The notes beneath the pieces are model-generated. The model saw only the letters and a program-made list of their open reading frames with translations, searched no databases and had not been told where the DNA came from. A stretch of DNA of 64,000 nucleotides from assembly GCA_034190875.2 (NCBI GenBank), contig CM067348.1, positions 38,290,699 through 38,354,698 of the forward strand. Reading direction: 5' to 3'. The DNA is from Urechis unicinctus. Taxonomy: Eukaryota > Annelida > Polychaeta > Xenopneusta > Urechidae. How positions within the stretch are numbered: the stretch's first letter is position 1; each line of letters opens with the position of its first letter. Positions 34,885-64,000 of this stretch are shown one piece after another. The position numbers and the translations under genes were made by a program.

Positions 34885-37784
34885 TGACCACAGTCTTAAA
34901 CTAGTGCCCTGATGGTGGAGGCCCAGTAGCCTGGTTTGAGCTTCACTGTAGCTTCACATCAGGGTGAAGCTGATGGCTGGAAGAGGTCTCGTTAGCAAGT
35001 TGGGTGAAGCTGATGGCTGGAAGAAGTCTTGTTAGCAAGTTGTTGTTCTGTGCGTATGCTGATCAATTACTGTATACAAATAAACTATTTTTCTTTACAT
35101 TTTTCTTGCGAATTGAAATGAGTTTAACAAGTTGCTGATATTAAATGATCACCACTGCAAAACAATAGTAATTTATTATGTTTTTTTATAAGCATTGTGA
35201 TATTCTTGGTTACAGTGGTGATAGTTTCAACATATAATGAGTTGACACAGAGCAAGTCATACCGTACAGTTATAGAAGGCTCTGTCGACTGCACACTACA
35301 TCAATCATAGCATTTCATTGTCAATGTCAAAATCGGAAATGTACAAATACAAAAACTTTATATAAATGTTACAATAATGAAGAAGCATATTAAACATAAC
35401 CATTTCTCTTCAAAAGCCTATATAAATCTAGTCAAGCACAACAGTGTTGATGCACAAGCACACATGAAAAGTCATTCCAAACATTACCATGGTTATATGA
35501 ACTGTAGAAAAGCATGATAATAAATACCTAGAAACTTCTAATATTCAATGTGTATTCAATACACGCCATCTAATATTATAACAGATAACCAGCAAAGACA
35601 AGATCTAGCAGCAATCAATTACCTCCCATCTTCTTAGCCACTTCATTTAAATATTATTCCCACACAAACACAGAGTGAAAACTCACAATAAGAAATGCAT
35701 AAAACATGTTAACAACAGGAAGTGGATGTGATAATGTGCAACAATCCAGTCGACTTTCCTGACAAAAAACATAGCCATATGGCAACTCATTGGCCTTGAA
35801 GGTATTGCATCTCAAATGCCAGATAAGCATTTCCATAGTATTGTCTTGTAAATAGTCAGGTAACCTCTTCTTAATGTAAAAGTTGTAAATGAAATCCCCG
35901 AAAGTTCATTTGACATAGGTTTTTTTGATGCCACGCTCTGTCCGCGGGGTGCTACCTCTAGAAGGACACTCATGCTGTCCCCTGGGTGCTACCTCTAGGA
36001 CACTCACGCTCTGTCCCCTGGGTGCTACCACTAGAAGGACACTCACGCTCTGTCCCCTGGGTGCTACCTCTATAAGGACACTCACGCTCTGTCCCCTGGG
36101 TGCTACCACTAGAAGGACACTCACGCTCTGTCCCCTGGGTGCTACCTCTAGATGGACACTCATGCTGTCCCCTGGGTGCTACCTCTAGAAGGACACTCAC
36201 ACTCTGTCCCCTGGGTGCTACCTCTAGAACGACCAACCACACTTTTGTAAAATTTTACACCAGATGTGAATTGGCAATCTGCGTTGGACCAAATATGTTG
36301 TTAAGCGACTAGATTACAAACCAAGACAAATAAGGTTGCAGTGAGTGATTGGTATCAAGGATTTACTAGGTACGTTGAGATTCATGGTCTCAATTCATTT
36401 CAGGTGTGGCTTAAGCTACAAGATCAAACTGACAACTAAAATAATGTGACAAACTATTGAATGCATATAAATGAAGCCGTCTAGCAGCTTTGTAAAAGCT
36501 GGTGTGTGATGGAACATTCAAAATGTTTAAAACTTGCTTAAATTTCAAGGCTTCATTGGTTTGTGACTAAGCTATGGTAAACCAGCCATGGCACTGAAGC
36601 ACCCTCATCACGACCAGAGATCCAGTCATTCACACGGTGAACACAGTCATCATCCCAATCAGCCCACTAATGCTAGATAGAACGAAAGCAAGCAAGATGA
36701 AGTTGTGTTTTTTCCAAGAATAATTTGTTATAGAGTGAACATCCTTGATCCTTGGCTTATGGGTATAATAAGCACGGATTCGTGCCTGCATCCAACACCA
36801 CTCTAAATGAAACACATCAAGGTCACGACACTCACTCCTGGGCTACCACAAGGTCATATGAGGGGACTCGTTGGCTATTGAGAGTTTCCTTATCTGACAA
36901 TGCAACCAGAGTTCATAAATACTACTTTGCACATACATATTAGCAACAGCACATTAGCCACCAAGCTATATACAAACAACCCCTCCAATAAATTGCACTT
37001 GGAACAGTTAACTGGAAGCTTAAACAGTTTCTACAAAACATTACTTTCTCAAGGCAGAACACATTGAAAATTGGAACTGATATTCAAGGTTGGTGTGATT
37101 TTGAAAAGAGAGATATGATTTGTCCAGTGAAATAGAGCTCACATGATGGGAAGAAAATGTGTCCAAGCTGTACAACCAATACTGAAGTGACCTTAAACAA
37201 TGTCAAAGCAAAGAGGAGAGCCCTAATTGATATTATTCAGTTTGAAGACAGCATTTTTTTATATTTCCCAATATAAATATATATAATGAGTTGGATTAGC
37301 ACACTGGGCAGCTGTGACCTTGATGGTCCAGTCTCAACACCAATACTGTAAATGGCCTTGGCCATGTTAAATGCTTGTTTGTACAATTCACATCCTTAAT
37401 TACTTTAAACTATACAGTGTGGCTCATGAATAGTCATAACTTGGAAACTAACTGGTTAAGGGCAAAGTACCACAACAATCAATATTTCTGTTAGAAAAAC
37501 AGGACTTGTATGCATGTCTGGGAAACTTCATGTTCGGTGAACAATTGAGAAGTGGATAAGGTAAGATAGATTAGAAAGAGATGACTTGAGGAAGGTGGTG
37601 GTGATGAGGTGTGGAGAAGTTCTGTGAGGCGGAGATGTCCCAGTGAGGGGTGTGGTCTACCAGTTCTGGAGGCAGAGATGTCCAAGTGAGGGTGTGGTCT
37701 ACTGGTTCTGGAGGTGGAGATGTCCCGGTGAGGGGTGTGGTCTACTGGTTCTGGAGGCGGAGATGAGGCGGTGAGGGGTGTGGT
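34885..37784. other. Convergent 3' UTR/intergenic region between PCID2 and the MAP4K gene
   Basis: AATAAA at 35079-35084, 195 bp past the PCID2 stop, is a good poly(A) signal. The remaining AT-rich unique sequence may be 3' UTR of the minus-strand kinase gene. It contains two minisatellites (below). No other gene was recognised. Confidence 0.6.
35930..36235. repeat. 39-bp minisatellite, about 8 copies
   Basis: The unit contains cacgctctgtcccctgggtg then ctacctctagaaggacact. It is downstream of the kinase stop codon. Confidence 0.93.

Positions 37785-37801
<17 letters not shown>
37629..37801. repeat. 43-bp minisatellite overlapping the MAP4K stop codon
   Basis: Four copies of a unit containing ggagatgtcccagtgagggg then tgtggtctaccagttctgga. 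The last copy includes the kinase gene's final codons (GLQNW) and its TAG (37787-37785), so the coding terminus is one unit of a 3' UTR minisatellite. Confidence 0.9.
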
Positions 37802-54539
<16,738 letters not shown>

Positions 54540-56439
54540 CTTGAAGCGTTGCTGATAACTTAGTCAGTTTACAGTCGGAATTCTCCCATACAGTTAGGTT
54601 GGAGTGCAGTTTGAGTTCGCGGCATATGTTCAATACATAGTCTATTAGTTAGCTTGGTGGTTTGTATTCCATAAAAATGCTTTGATTTGAAAATAATTGC
54701 GAAAGAAGATGGTAACAAGACAGGATATCCAATAACTTCCTGTCAGTGCATTACTCATTGTTCTCATTCGATACGTTAGATGGCGCTGTCAGCTATCAGA
54801 GCCGTCTGGTGTTGACAAACAGGTTCCCGGGGTTCGTATGTGCGACTCCATTGGTTTTGAAATATTGGTACCGAATCAGACACCCTATATTTCGTTTGAA
54901 GTTTGTAATATAATCCGATCAACCCTTTAAAACAAATTCTGACGGACTTGAAAAATGGAGAACGGCATCGTAACGCATTTCACAATTGCACCAAAAAGGA
55001 ATTGCAGCCCAAAACCTGTCAGCCTCTTTCGAACCGTCTGCGTAAATTGCAGTTCGGGTCCGAATACCCCCACTACATATGTTCACCTTGATTAAAAAAT
55101 TGTCACGGCGACAGCGATGCATCTACCCGGGGCATCCACCCGGGGCATCCACCCTGCCCTGACACGCAAGCCGAAAGAGAGACTTATCTTTAAACTTCTA
55201 AAATGATAAAAATGGATGTATATTGCCGTTGAAACATACCATTGAAGCCTTGGTTGTCATGAAATTTTACCGTGTATTAAATCGCAAGTTGTTCCACGTT
55301 GAGCCTGCGGATTGCAGAGGTTCTGAAAACTCCCGATACCTCTATGCTAGTGGATGGTATCCAGCTTTCTGTAATACGTAGGACGGGCAGATCTAGCCAT
55401 AATAAGTCTGGCATTAGGTTCTAGTACATGCATAAATACCCGTCATCCAAATCGGACCATACCAGAGACTAGAAGGGACGCATCCATATTTGCAACTATC
55501 TTGTTTAAATTAACAGTTGTAAAACATTTCTTGGGAATGTGAGAAATATAGCCATATGTTCAACCAAGAAACTCGGTTTCGTCCACCCCATCGCCAAGAG
55601 TACTAACATTGTCTTCAACAGTTCAGGCAATTTGGCTACAAGAATCGTTAGGATGTGATTATTGGTGTTCTGTTGCTTTCTTTTTCAGTTCACCTACGAT
55701 CGTTGTCCCATGCTTTCTGTATTGACGCGAAGCTGCTTACCTTGTCGGATCGAGAACCTGACTTTGTTCAAGTTCATGTTGGCCTGTTGGTTATGCAAGT
55801 AATGTTTGCAGATACTTGAATATGGATTATGGAGCACATTCTAATTAGTTATAAGATTAACATTTACAGATTTCCTTTCTCTACGATTCATCATCAGAGA
55901 TTGTATCCACATTATCTTTAGTTGCATCATAACGTTTCGGAAATTTCCATAAAACGAGGTTTTCCGGACAAATAACGAATGCTGTTTGTGATGACACCGG
56001 ATCTTTGTTTGGGATCATCTACATAAATAAAACTTAATAAATGTCGCATCTTGATTGTGGAACCCCTCCCCTCTCTGCGATTTTTGTCCGCGAATCAAAA
56101 TCACTCTCCGAATTTTAATCCAAGCTGAGTATATTTTTTCTGTCGATATACTTCAGAATACCTTATGGTGTACTTTGTGCTTGCGTACTTTGTGCTTGTG
56201 TACTTTGTGCTGCTGAACAAAATAATTACGCGGACACCAGCATCTTTGGAACATTTTTAGGAGATGTATAAATGACAAGACGTGTTGACTGTGAATAAAA
56301 TCGTCATGATTTTGATCATATGAATTAATGCATACTGGTTTGTAATAGAGTTTTGAGCCAATGTTGATATTTGTAACTCCAGCCATGAAAGTTGGAGGTT
56401 AATTTCTCTTTTCGAAGTCCCATGCTCTGACTGTATTAA

Positions 56440-56670
56440 CGCCTTGATTAGGGGACAATTATGATGACACCATTAAAGTGAACAATTTATGACGGCAGGT
56501 TTTCATGACTCCTTGATTAGGGACAAATTATGATAACTCCTTTATAAGGAACAATTTATAACCACAATTTTTATGTCACCTTTATAAGGGACAATTGATG
56601 ACATATTTATAAAGGAAAATTTAATGACACTTTGATATGGGACAATTTATTATAGCACCTCTTAATAAGG
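56440..56670. repeat. Degenerate about 50-bp tandem repeat
   Basis: About five diverged copies around ttataagggacaatttatga. Confidence 0.6.
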
Positions 56671-59149
56671 GAACAAGTCCTAGAGTACTTTCTTTACCGA
56701 CAGAATGAACTAACGGTTGGAATATCCCTGACCTTGTTATTCAAATCAAGGCTTGCATGGTCAGTATAATGTCGTTAACAATATCGACCCATTGGAGACA
56801 ATTAACCACATGAGAATGGGATTTGGTATTATTTCAATAGTACCTCAAAAACCATCGGTTGAAATTGAGTGGTCAGTCAATATTGGACGAATATTTTGGA
56901 AGGATTGAGTGTACACAAACAACGGTGTACATTCATAGTAGCAGAACTGGAAGTATTGGCTTGATAGTCAACAATGCTATCACTGAAAAAGGCTATGGCA
57001 AAAGTTTTAGACAATAGTAATTAAAGAAGATCTTATTCTATTAAAAAAACAGCTACGAATTAGACACGCAGAATGGTGAGAAATGAGAGGGGAAAAAACA
57101 TAGTAAATCATATAACAATGAGATGATATAATAATATTGAAATAATGGCATGGGTCAAGTGTACTATCCCTTTAAAAAGATACCCGACAAATGTGGAAGG
57201 AACGAGATTATAACAATTGTAAACAGGGTTTTGTTAAATCTATAACTGGAAATATAATATTCATGCGATTACAAATCGCCTCGTCCTGTTTCGTAAAGGG
57301 TTTTCAGGCCGAGGCTCATAAATATATTTTACGGTGATTTCTAGCAATTTGGAACTTATCTATCATTTATCGATATCAGCGAAACTGTAAGATCCCTCAA
57401 ACTTTGTAAATACAAATACATGCGAAGGTCGAACGGGTTGTGTGTGCAATTCTACAATCCTAATAGCGTTTACCACGTGCTATATTTGGTAAATTCTTCA
57501 CGTCCTGTCATTAAATGAGCAACACCAAACCAGATAGCCGAGGTCACCGGCTAAACCAGGGCTTGCAATTATTGAGGAGGAGAGATTGAAATATACATAT
57601 GATTAGCGTCCAGGTCGAGTAACCACGCATGTCAGTAATTGTCTCTCGCATTGTTGCTCTAATTCCGCCTGTTTTCTTCTTCGGATGTCTGATATAGTCA
57701 ACCGGGTGCCATGTTTGACCTATTTATCACATGTCCCGTTTAGACATTAGGCTTTCAGCAGGCCTTATTGTCACTAATAGGACTTGTATATATGGTGCTG
57801 TATTTTCAACGAGTGCTAGGGTATCAGTCAGTGGAATTTTCTTTATAGCGGAATTGGCACGATTTATAGAGGCGCATTTCATCGGTTATTTTTTGACGGG
57901 ATGTGATTTATATACGTAATGTGATATGTGCTAGTCGCTACTAACCCTATCGCAAGTTAATCGTTTTTGACAGAATCACGTTATTTAATCTCAGAATCAC
58001 GTTATTTAATGTCAGTTTTCTCATTATGTTATTACCGTTTTTGCCTTCATGGCGTCATTGAATGGCGCAGATGGCGTCAACAGTTGTCCTGACCTCTAAG
58101 CTCAAAATAGAACTTTAAAATCCACGCCGTATAGAGCCCCGGGTAAGACCAGACCAGCTCGGTGCATTCGACAGCTTTGTGTTGATGTCGACCTGCCGCT
58201 CATTAGATCGCGGCCTCGGTGTCATCACCGAACACCGACACAACACATCTGCTGACGAGCTGCTGATCGCTTTATGATGGTCCTAATTAGCGTGTCAACT
58301 CGCTATTGTTGATACTCCTCACCAGACAAACGGGCCTCTCGAATCTTTAATGTGGTGTAATTAATACGTGTGTATTTAAAAGTTCTGTTTCATTGACCCA
58401 TGGGGGAGGATTAATTCTTGCTCAAACGGGTTCGATTGAAAATATCTACGTTACGAACATACAGACCGGAGCTCTGGGGCTGGATTTAGTCATGTATATG
58501 ACCATTGTCTTATTATTAAAGGTTTATGTGTCCAGTAATGAACAACTTCTATTAAAGCACACGTTTGAACTGTTCTATAACGATTTGATTTGATACATCC
58601 TTAAGCAATAGTCAAAATAACGAGAGCTCAAATAACCGAGCCTTGCCGTAGAAATCATGTCTCGTAAGCGGATATCTGTGGCGAGGTTGCTGCTTGTTAA
58701 CCGATGTCCTAAGCATGACGTCAGCGTGACACGAGCGACCTATGTGATTGACTCTTGTCTTGGAGGACTTGTGTCATGCAACTCAAGTAAGCTGATAAAT
58801 CACAGTAACGCCTGACACGAGCAACTCACGGGCAGTCCCTACAAGCCAGTCTTCCTCAGAGAATCGTATCCAACATTTCTTTAATGCCTTAATCCCAAGA
58901 AGCCTATGATTTCTAATGATATTTTAAAAACATGTTTATCGCCTCATGAACACTCCCTGAGTTTAATGCAATCAGTTGAGTACGAATAGGTATTGTGACG
59001 TCGGTACAAGTTCTATATTATGTCAGCTATACGTTTCACATCGGTTGAATAGGTATCTTTCTGGTCGTCGGTACAAGAATATCTATATACCAATATGTGA
59101 TATTTTTAGCTATAAAGCTGTAATTGTTTCATATATCGGTTGTTGCTAT

Positions 59150-59450
<301 letters not shown>

Positions 59451-59470
59451 TACACATGGACGTAACGAGG

Positions 59471-59486
59471 ATCGATTCCCTCGGAA

Positions 59487-59534
<48 letters not shown>

Positions 59535-59562
59535 GCTCTCTCTCTCTCTCTCTCTCTTCTGA

Positions 59563-59597
<35 letters not shown>

Positions 59598-59641
59598 CTC
59601 TCTCTCTACAAACCAGGACGTTCGATTCCCTCGGAAACCTC
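59471..59641. repeat. (CT)n microsatellite flanked by a 19-bp direct repeat
   Basis: cgattccctcggaaacctc at about 59471-59489 is repeated at about 59622-59640, with (CT)n in between (59490-59606). Confidence 0.85.
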
Positions 59642-59839
59642 ATCTGTCCAATTCTTCTCGCACCAGCATGAATCACCCCGCCAAACAAACCAGCCGTTGA
59701 TTGGTGCTCCAGATATTTGGGTCAAAGTTCGATCGCTGTCAGCCAATGGTGGCTAAGGTGAATCGCTCTTCCGCTGTGCGGCATTATTCGCACTAACTGT
59801 TGAAAACACATCATGTTGATGGCACCTACAAGAGATTGA

Positions 59840-59873
59840 TTTATAAGCGGATGGGAGAGCGGAGTTGGTCAGT
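59840..59873 (+). promoter_or_regulatory. TATA + Inr core promoter candidate for the glypican-like gene
   Basis: TTTATAAG at 59840 and TCAGT (Inr) at 59869-59873 put the initiator A about 31 bp after the TATA box, the canonical spacing. It would give a 5' UTR of about 450 nt. Confidence 0.45.
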
Positions 59874-60322
59874 GTAGTTCAATCCGTTCTTTGGAGCAGT
59901 AGTGGACTCTGATTTAAAGAATATCAACAAAACTTTGATATACGCATGTGAAATCCATCAGAGGGGCGAGATCAGAACAGCCAAGTTATTGGTGTGTCAA
60001 GCGAGTCCGGGAGTGATTCGCACCCAAAGACACTAAGCATTGATTTAGTTTACAAATAGGAGATAGGAGGCTGTGTACGTTGGCAACTGTCGGCCAGTCG
60101 TAGGTCGAATCATTGGGTGAACCCAGCAAAGTGCTATCAAATATGGTGGATAGGTAGCTGGAAATTCCTCATTAAATCTGGAACTTAGATTAAACTGAAT
60201 ATACCTCAGATCCCTGTGCGCTAGGGCAGTGGAGCTTCTGTGGTAACTCTCGAGCTCTTTTGTTGTGGAAAACCTGTCGGTGGTTTCACCAACAGATTCA
60301 TTTTCGTTAAACCTGCAGCGAT

Positions 60323-60515
60323 ATGGCTTCGTCGTACTACGAAGAGTGTAGACGTTATTTTGGGATAATATTAGTGGTTTTTGTCCTCTTTGACCGTGGA
60401 TTTGGTGCCATAACTGGGCATGGTAAAGCTGAAAACAACGGCTGCTCGTCCGTTAAACTTGCGTACGGCCTGCAAGGTCTAAATGGCCAAGATGTTCCTC
60501 TCACAATGATCCACG
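60323..60515 (+). CDS. Glypican-like first coding exon (partial gene)
   Basis: 64 codons plus one base, ending at a strong donor (CACG/GTAAGT). Residues 1-30 are a signal peptide with a hydrophobic core (FGIILVVFVLF) after a short charged start. Then GCSSVKLAYGLQGLNGQDVP aligns with the start of mature glypicans (Cys, V/R, AYG, KGF, DIP, then I-x-G before the exon end). In vertebrate glypicans the first exon is likewise short and followed by a very long intron, as here (no second exon in the remaining 3.5 kb). GPI-anchored heparan sulfate proteoglycans act as co-receptors for Wnt, Hh, FGF and BMP. The identification rests on one short exon, so it is only probable; another secreted protein is possible. 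Confidence 0.65.
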
Positions 60516-62663
60516 GTAAGTGAAATTATTGTTATTATTTTAGTAATTATGATAAGTTATATCGATGTCTCATGGTAGAAATCCCCTCACTCATGGGTAG
60601 GTTTGTGGCAATCCCCAGCGATATGCGTGGGGGTTCGCAACCGGTTATTTCACTCACAGCGACATGGTTCCGTATTACTCAATCCCTCGAGAAACGAGTC
60701 CATTGAATCATGCACTCCAACCGTCTTATTCTCTATCTCAAGGACGTGCTACCTTATAAATTCACAATTCTTGCTAAGAAAGAGGGCTTGCTTAAACCCT
60801 GGGCCTGGAGTTGATGTGTCTTTACACCATTCTTAAAACCACCCGCGCTCTATAATGCAAACAACAATAGTTCGGCATTGGTGTTGGTCCCCACTTACAC
60901 AGCGAATCATGTTTACTCCAGGGCGTTCACGCTGGATGGACCACACCGTGGTGTGTTGCATTGTATAAGGGTCTATTATTATGGCCCATGTTACTGTATA
61001 ATTTGATGTGTTCTGAGTATTGTGAATGAAATAGTTGTGTCATAACGGCTGTGATGGGCTGAGAAGTCGATAGATGCTTGCTCAGGGTCTGACACAGGCG
61101 AGGGGGTCGCGGGACCTGTCCGGCACCATCCAAGCCTGCCCACGTTCACCCCATTGGGCAGTACCAAGCATGGTCTATATAGGCCTGTTGGTGCACCGAG
61201 CTCGTGTGAATTGTGGGCGTTAAGTACAACATGCAGTCCGCATATTGTCCAGCTGTCAAGATCCGAGCTGGCTAGTTTTAAAGTGACCCTTATCTCTGAA
61301 CAAATGCATTTCACCGGCCGCGTTCATGTGTCAGGTCTACTCCTCGTTCAGTGCCGTTCTTCTTAGCAGATGAATAGCTTCGGATTGTTTAGCTGTCGTG
61401 ATATCTTCGTTACACGAGACCTGTTAGCCTTCGTAGTTCGTAGAGGTGCAACTTTTCTGGGTAAAGGATGTGGATTGTTATCTGAAGTCAATGGCGGCCA
61501 TGAATGCTCATATGCAGTGGTAGAAGCCGTAATGCGGCTAATGCCAATCTGTCTTCATCCGCCGATATTAATCCACCATGTTTTACGGGATATATGAATG
61601 ATGAACGTTGTACTTAGGCTGGCGATAATAAGCAAAGATTAGAGGCTGAATACACTCTGAACATTTAATCAGCCTTGATACGAATGTTGAATCCACACGC
61701 TATCTCTTGTGATAGTCTACGCTAAAGCAACAAATCTACAAATCATTACCGCCACCTCACAAGAAAAGCTTAATGCAAGGGGAAAAAAGCCAAGGGTACT
61801 GACAAATTAGTCTTAGTGGGTGAAGTTTACTCTACTTCTGTTGCTGTCAGTCAGAAAATGTCTGGGCCGCAACTACGATTCTCGTTTCTCTCGTAGTTCA
61901 TCGAGAGGCCATACGAGAGAATTGGTGGGTTTTTGGTGAGACTATCAAGACTTGTTTGGGGAAGGAGCATGAACGCGTTGTCCCGTGTGAGGGGGGAGTT
62001 GTCCGGGGTTGAGCTGAGCACCGCTCACGTCAGTAGCACAAGTAACGCCGAGTTATAATATAATAATCTCCAGGATGTATTAGTTTCCATTTAAGCTGAC
62101 TTAAGAGATGAGTTACTAAAGGTAAATTGTCGAAGTTGACGTTTAAGTAGCCGCGGTGCTACGAAGTTTTGTGCGGATGAACCGCCAAGAACAGCTTGTT
62201 CCACATGCGTCTCGGTACAGTGCGACTTTACACACATGCCTGTTTCAAAGAGATTTTAATTGATCCAACATGTTTCGCATCCACCAATACCTACTCTTGT
62301 GGACAAACACATAGTTAGATAATTAGGAACTTTCTATCAACTGGTGGGCGCTGTATCATCAGTTAATTTATGTTTGAGTAAACACATGTAACTCACTCGC
62401 TGACGATGTTTTGACATGATCGCCTGCCGAAAGTGACTTATTTACTTGATGTAAAAGACGAAGCGTCATTTTTTTCCTCGTTCCGCTGAGCTGCCTCATA
62501 ACGAGGCAGAAGTTACAGCAGTCCATCACTGGGCTAATTAGTAAATACACGGATCTTTTGACACGAATGTTTCATTGGGATCTTGCATTCAGTTGCGTAT
62601 GCTAAGTTGTTTCCCCCCCCTAAACCATTTCACAACTTTAAATCAATGGAGGAGAAATGAATA

Positions 62664-62762
62664 GTATATATAATATATATATAATATATATACTATATAT
62701 ATATCTAATATATCCATATATTAATATATATATATATCTGGAATATATATATATATATATTA
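62664..62762. repeat. Imperfect (TA)n tract
   Basis: TA-rich run with aat/cta interruptions, directly before the first copy of the 113-bp duplicated block. Confidence 0.9.
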
Positions 62763-62830
62763 TGGCAATCGAATTAAATGTTGAAACCCAGGCACAGTGG
62801 CTCATTCACAAGTTTTACTTTGTAAAAGTC

Positions 62831-62943
62831 ATGGCGCAGCAATTACCGGCCTCTGTTACGGCAAAATAATACGGTGCTATTAAAATTGAACAACCATTCG
62901 AGAGCCATGATTCATTATTAGCAGAGGTTAGAAGGGGGCGCTG
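62831..62943. repeat. 113-bp duplicated block, copy 1
   Basis: From atggcgcagcaattaccggc to agaagggggcgctg. It is nearly identical (two visible differences) to 63888-64000; the flanks before it are also related but more diverged. Confidence 0.93.
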
Positions 62944-63656
62944 GTTGTTAAAGAAGGGGTGTCGGGGTCACTGCTGAATCTCTGAACGCCGCATTCCGCG
63001 ACTGGTGTGGTGTCGGGGGCGAATTCTTCAATCACGATCGACCCCATTCAAAGATGCGAAGGTTCCATGATTAGGGAACCGCCTTTCGTCTGCTTCGCGA
63101 GTGGATTTACCCAGAATTCACCTCAGCCCCATGCAATATTAACCGTCTGTGGTTTACTGGGACGCATTTGATGGTTGAGAACGGTCAAGGAATTATTCCA
63201 AAAGCTCTAACCAGGCTTTGCACCAAGAAAATATGTAATTGATGCGTCTATCGCAGAATATGTGCAGCCTTCTCATAAGTTATATCGTATATCAGAGCGC
63301 ATTGTTGTCGTTCATTCGTCGCGAGCGTCTCAGTAAAGCGGAGTGGCGCCTCGCCGGATAAAGACAAAGCCATCATTTTTTCTTCTTTCCGCCCTCTATG
63401 TTTTCATATGTGTAACATAAGCGCATTACAGCAGTCAAAAAAACTTAACTGGGCAATTAGTAAATAGCACTCCCGTACTGGCTGGATTTGTTTGTGCTGT
63501 AGCAGACGGTTGTTATTCAGCGATATTCCTGCATTGTCTTTGTTGTGAAAGGCCGTGCAATATTTCTCATACAATTCATTATGTTGGTTTTTGGCCTATT
63601 TAAAGTTGATATTTGATGAGATGATTGCACATGATGTTTGTATTGGTTGCACAATA

Positions 63657-63681
63657 GATATATATGTATATATGTATGTGT

Positions 63682-63756
<75 letters not shown>

Positions 63757-63778
63757 TATATGCATATGTTCCGCGAGA

Positions 63779-63820
<42 letters not shown>
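63657..63820. repeat. (TA)n tract
   Basis: Long TA run with short interruptions, directly before copy 2 of the duplicated block. Confidence 0.95.
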
Positions 63821-63822
<2 letters not shown>

Positions 63823-63887
63823 GTGATATGTTTGATTTTGATCCAGGCACAGGCTCATTCAACAAGTTAGTTAGTAAAAGTCTGGCC

Positions 63888-64000
63888 ATGGCGCAGCAAT
63901 TACCGGCCTCTGTTACGGCAAACGAATACGGTGCTATTAAAATTGAACAACCATTCGAGAGCCATGATTCATTATTAGCAGAGGTTAGAAGGGGGCGCTG
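63888..64000. repeat. 113-bp duplicated block, copy 2 (runs to window edge)
   Basis: The same 113 bp as 62831-62943, 1057 bp further on. Weaker similarity also links about 62460-62560 with about 63370-63475, so a unit of about 1.05 kb appears tandemly duplicated. Confidence 0.93.

Larger units (their letters stand above)
60516..64000. other. First intron of the glypican-like gene (incomplete)
   Basis: No exon with splice signals and family match was found to the window end. The intron contains TA-rich tracts (62664-62762, 63657-63820) and a duplicated block. Confidence 0.55.

Noticed and set aside
54919-55122. 67-codon minus-strand open frame
   Set aside because: No family resemblance, no splice context; not distinguishable from chance.

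Overview
The window is a gene-dense piece of an animal nuclear genome. Genes are split into many short exons with GT-AG introns (plus one GC-AG and one U12-type AT-AC intron), proteins match conserved metazoan families, and introns are packed with minisatellites, (TA)n runs and transposon scraps. A short (TTAGGG)n tract fits a metazoan. Family content and repeat style suggest a marine invertebrate, perhaps a mollusc or other lophotrochozoan, but the sequence alone does not settle the species.

Layout: (1) 1-6962, plus: 3' part of the ADP-forming succinyl-CoA ligase beta subunit gene (SUCLA2), ten exons. (2) 8384-16560, minus: UPF3, a complete 11-exon nonsense-mediated-decay factor gene. Its introns carry several kilobases of minisatellite, and its 5' end lies in a tandem duplication (15841-18798) whose second copy holds broken exon copies. 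(3) 19335-22383, minus: RMDN1-like, nine exons. (4) 23719-27804, minus: TRAPPC14/MAP11-like, ten exons. (5) 29127-34884, plus: PCID2, a complete 15-exon TREX-2 subunit gene of 399 codons, with a TatD-like pseudogene and LTR/foldback debris in its first intron and a U12-type third-intron-class AT-AC intron. (6) 37785-54539, minus: a Misshapen/MAP4K4/TNIK/MINK1 kinase gene, 28 coding exons, kinase domain to CNH domain. (7) 60323-60515, plus: a signal-peptide first exon that looks like glypican exon 1, with a plausible TATA+Inr promoter; the rest of that gene lies beyond the window.

The genes are unrelated housekeeping and signalling genes, not an operon-like system: mitochondrial TCA cycle, mRNA decay, mitochondrial/microtubule factor, vesicle tethering/ciliogenesis, mRNA export, JNK-pathway kinase, and heparan sulfate proteoglycan. 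All exon models below were built by hand from splice signals, reading phase and remembered family conservation; phases close exactly across every internal junction of the five complete models.

The most interesting structure is at the intron level. Three genes (PCID2, UPF3 and the MAP4K gene) have minisatellites whose unit contains a copy of the adjacent 3' splice site and the first exon bases, so that the true acceptor is one of an array of decoys. There is also an AT-AC U12 intron, a near-perfect 57-bp inverted repeat carrying tRNA-Leu-type primer-binding sequence and usable splice sites, and two approximately 1-1.5 kb tandem duplications that could be real or assembly artefacts.
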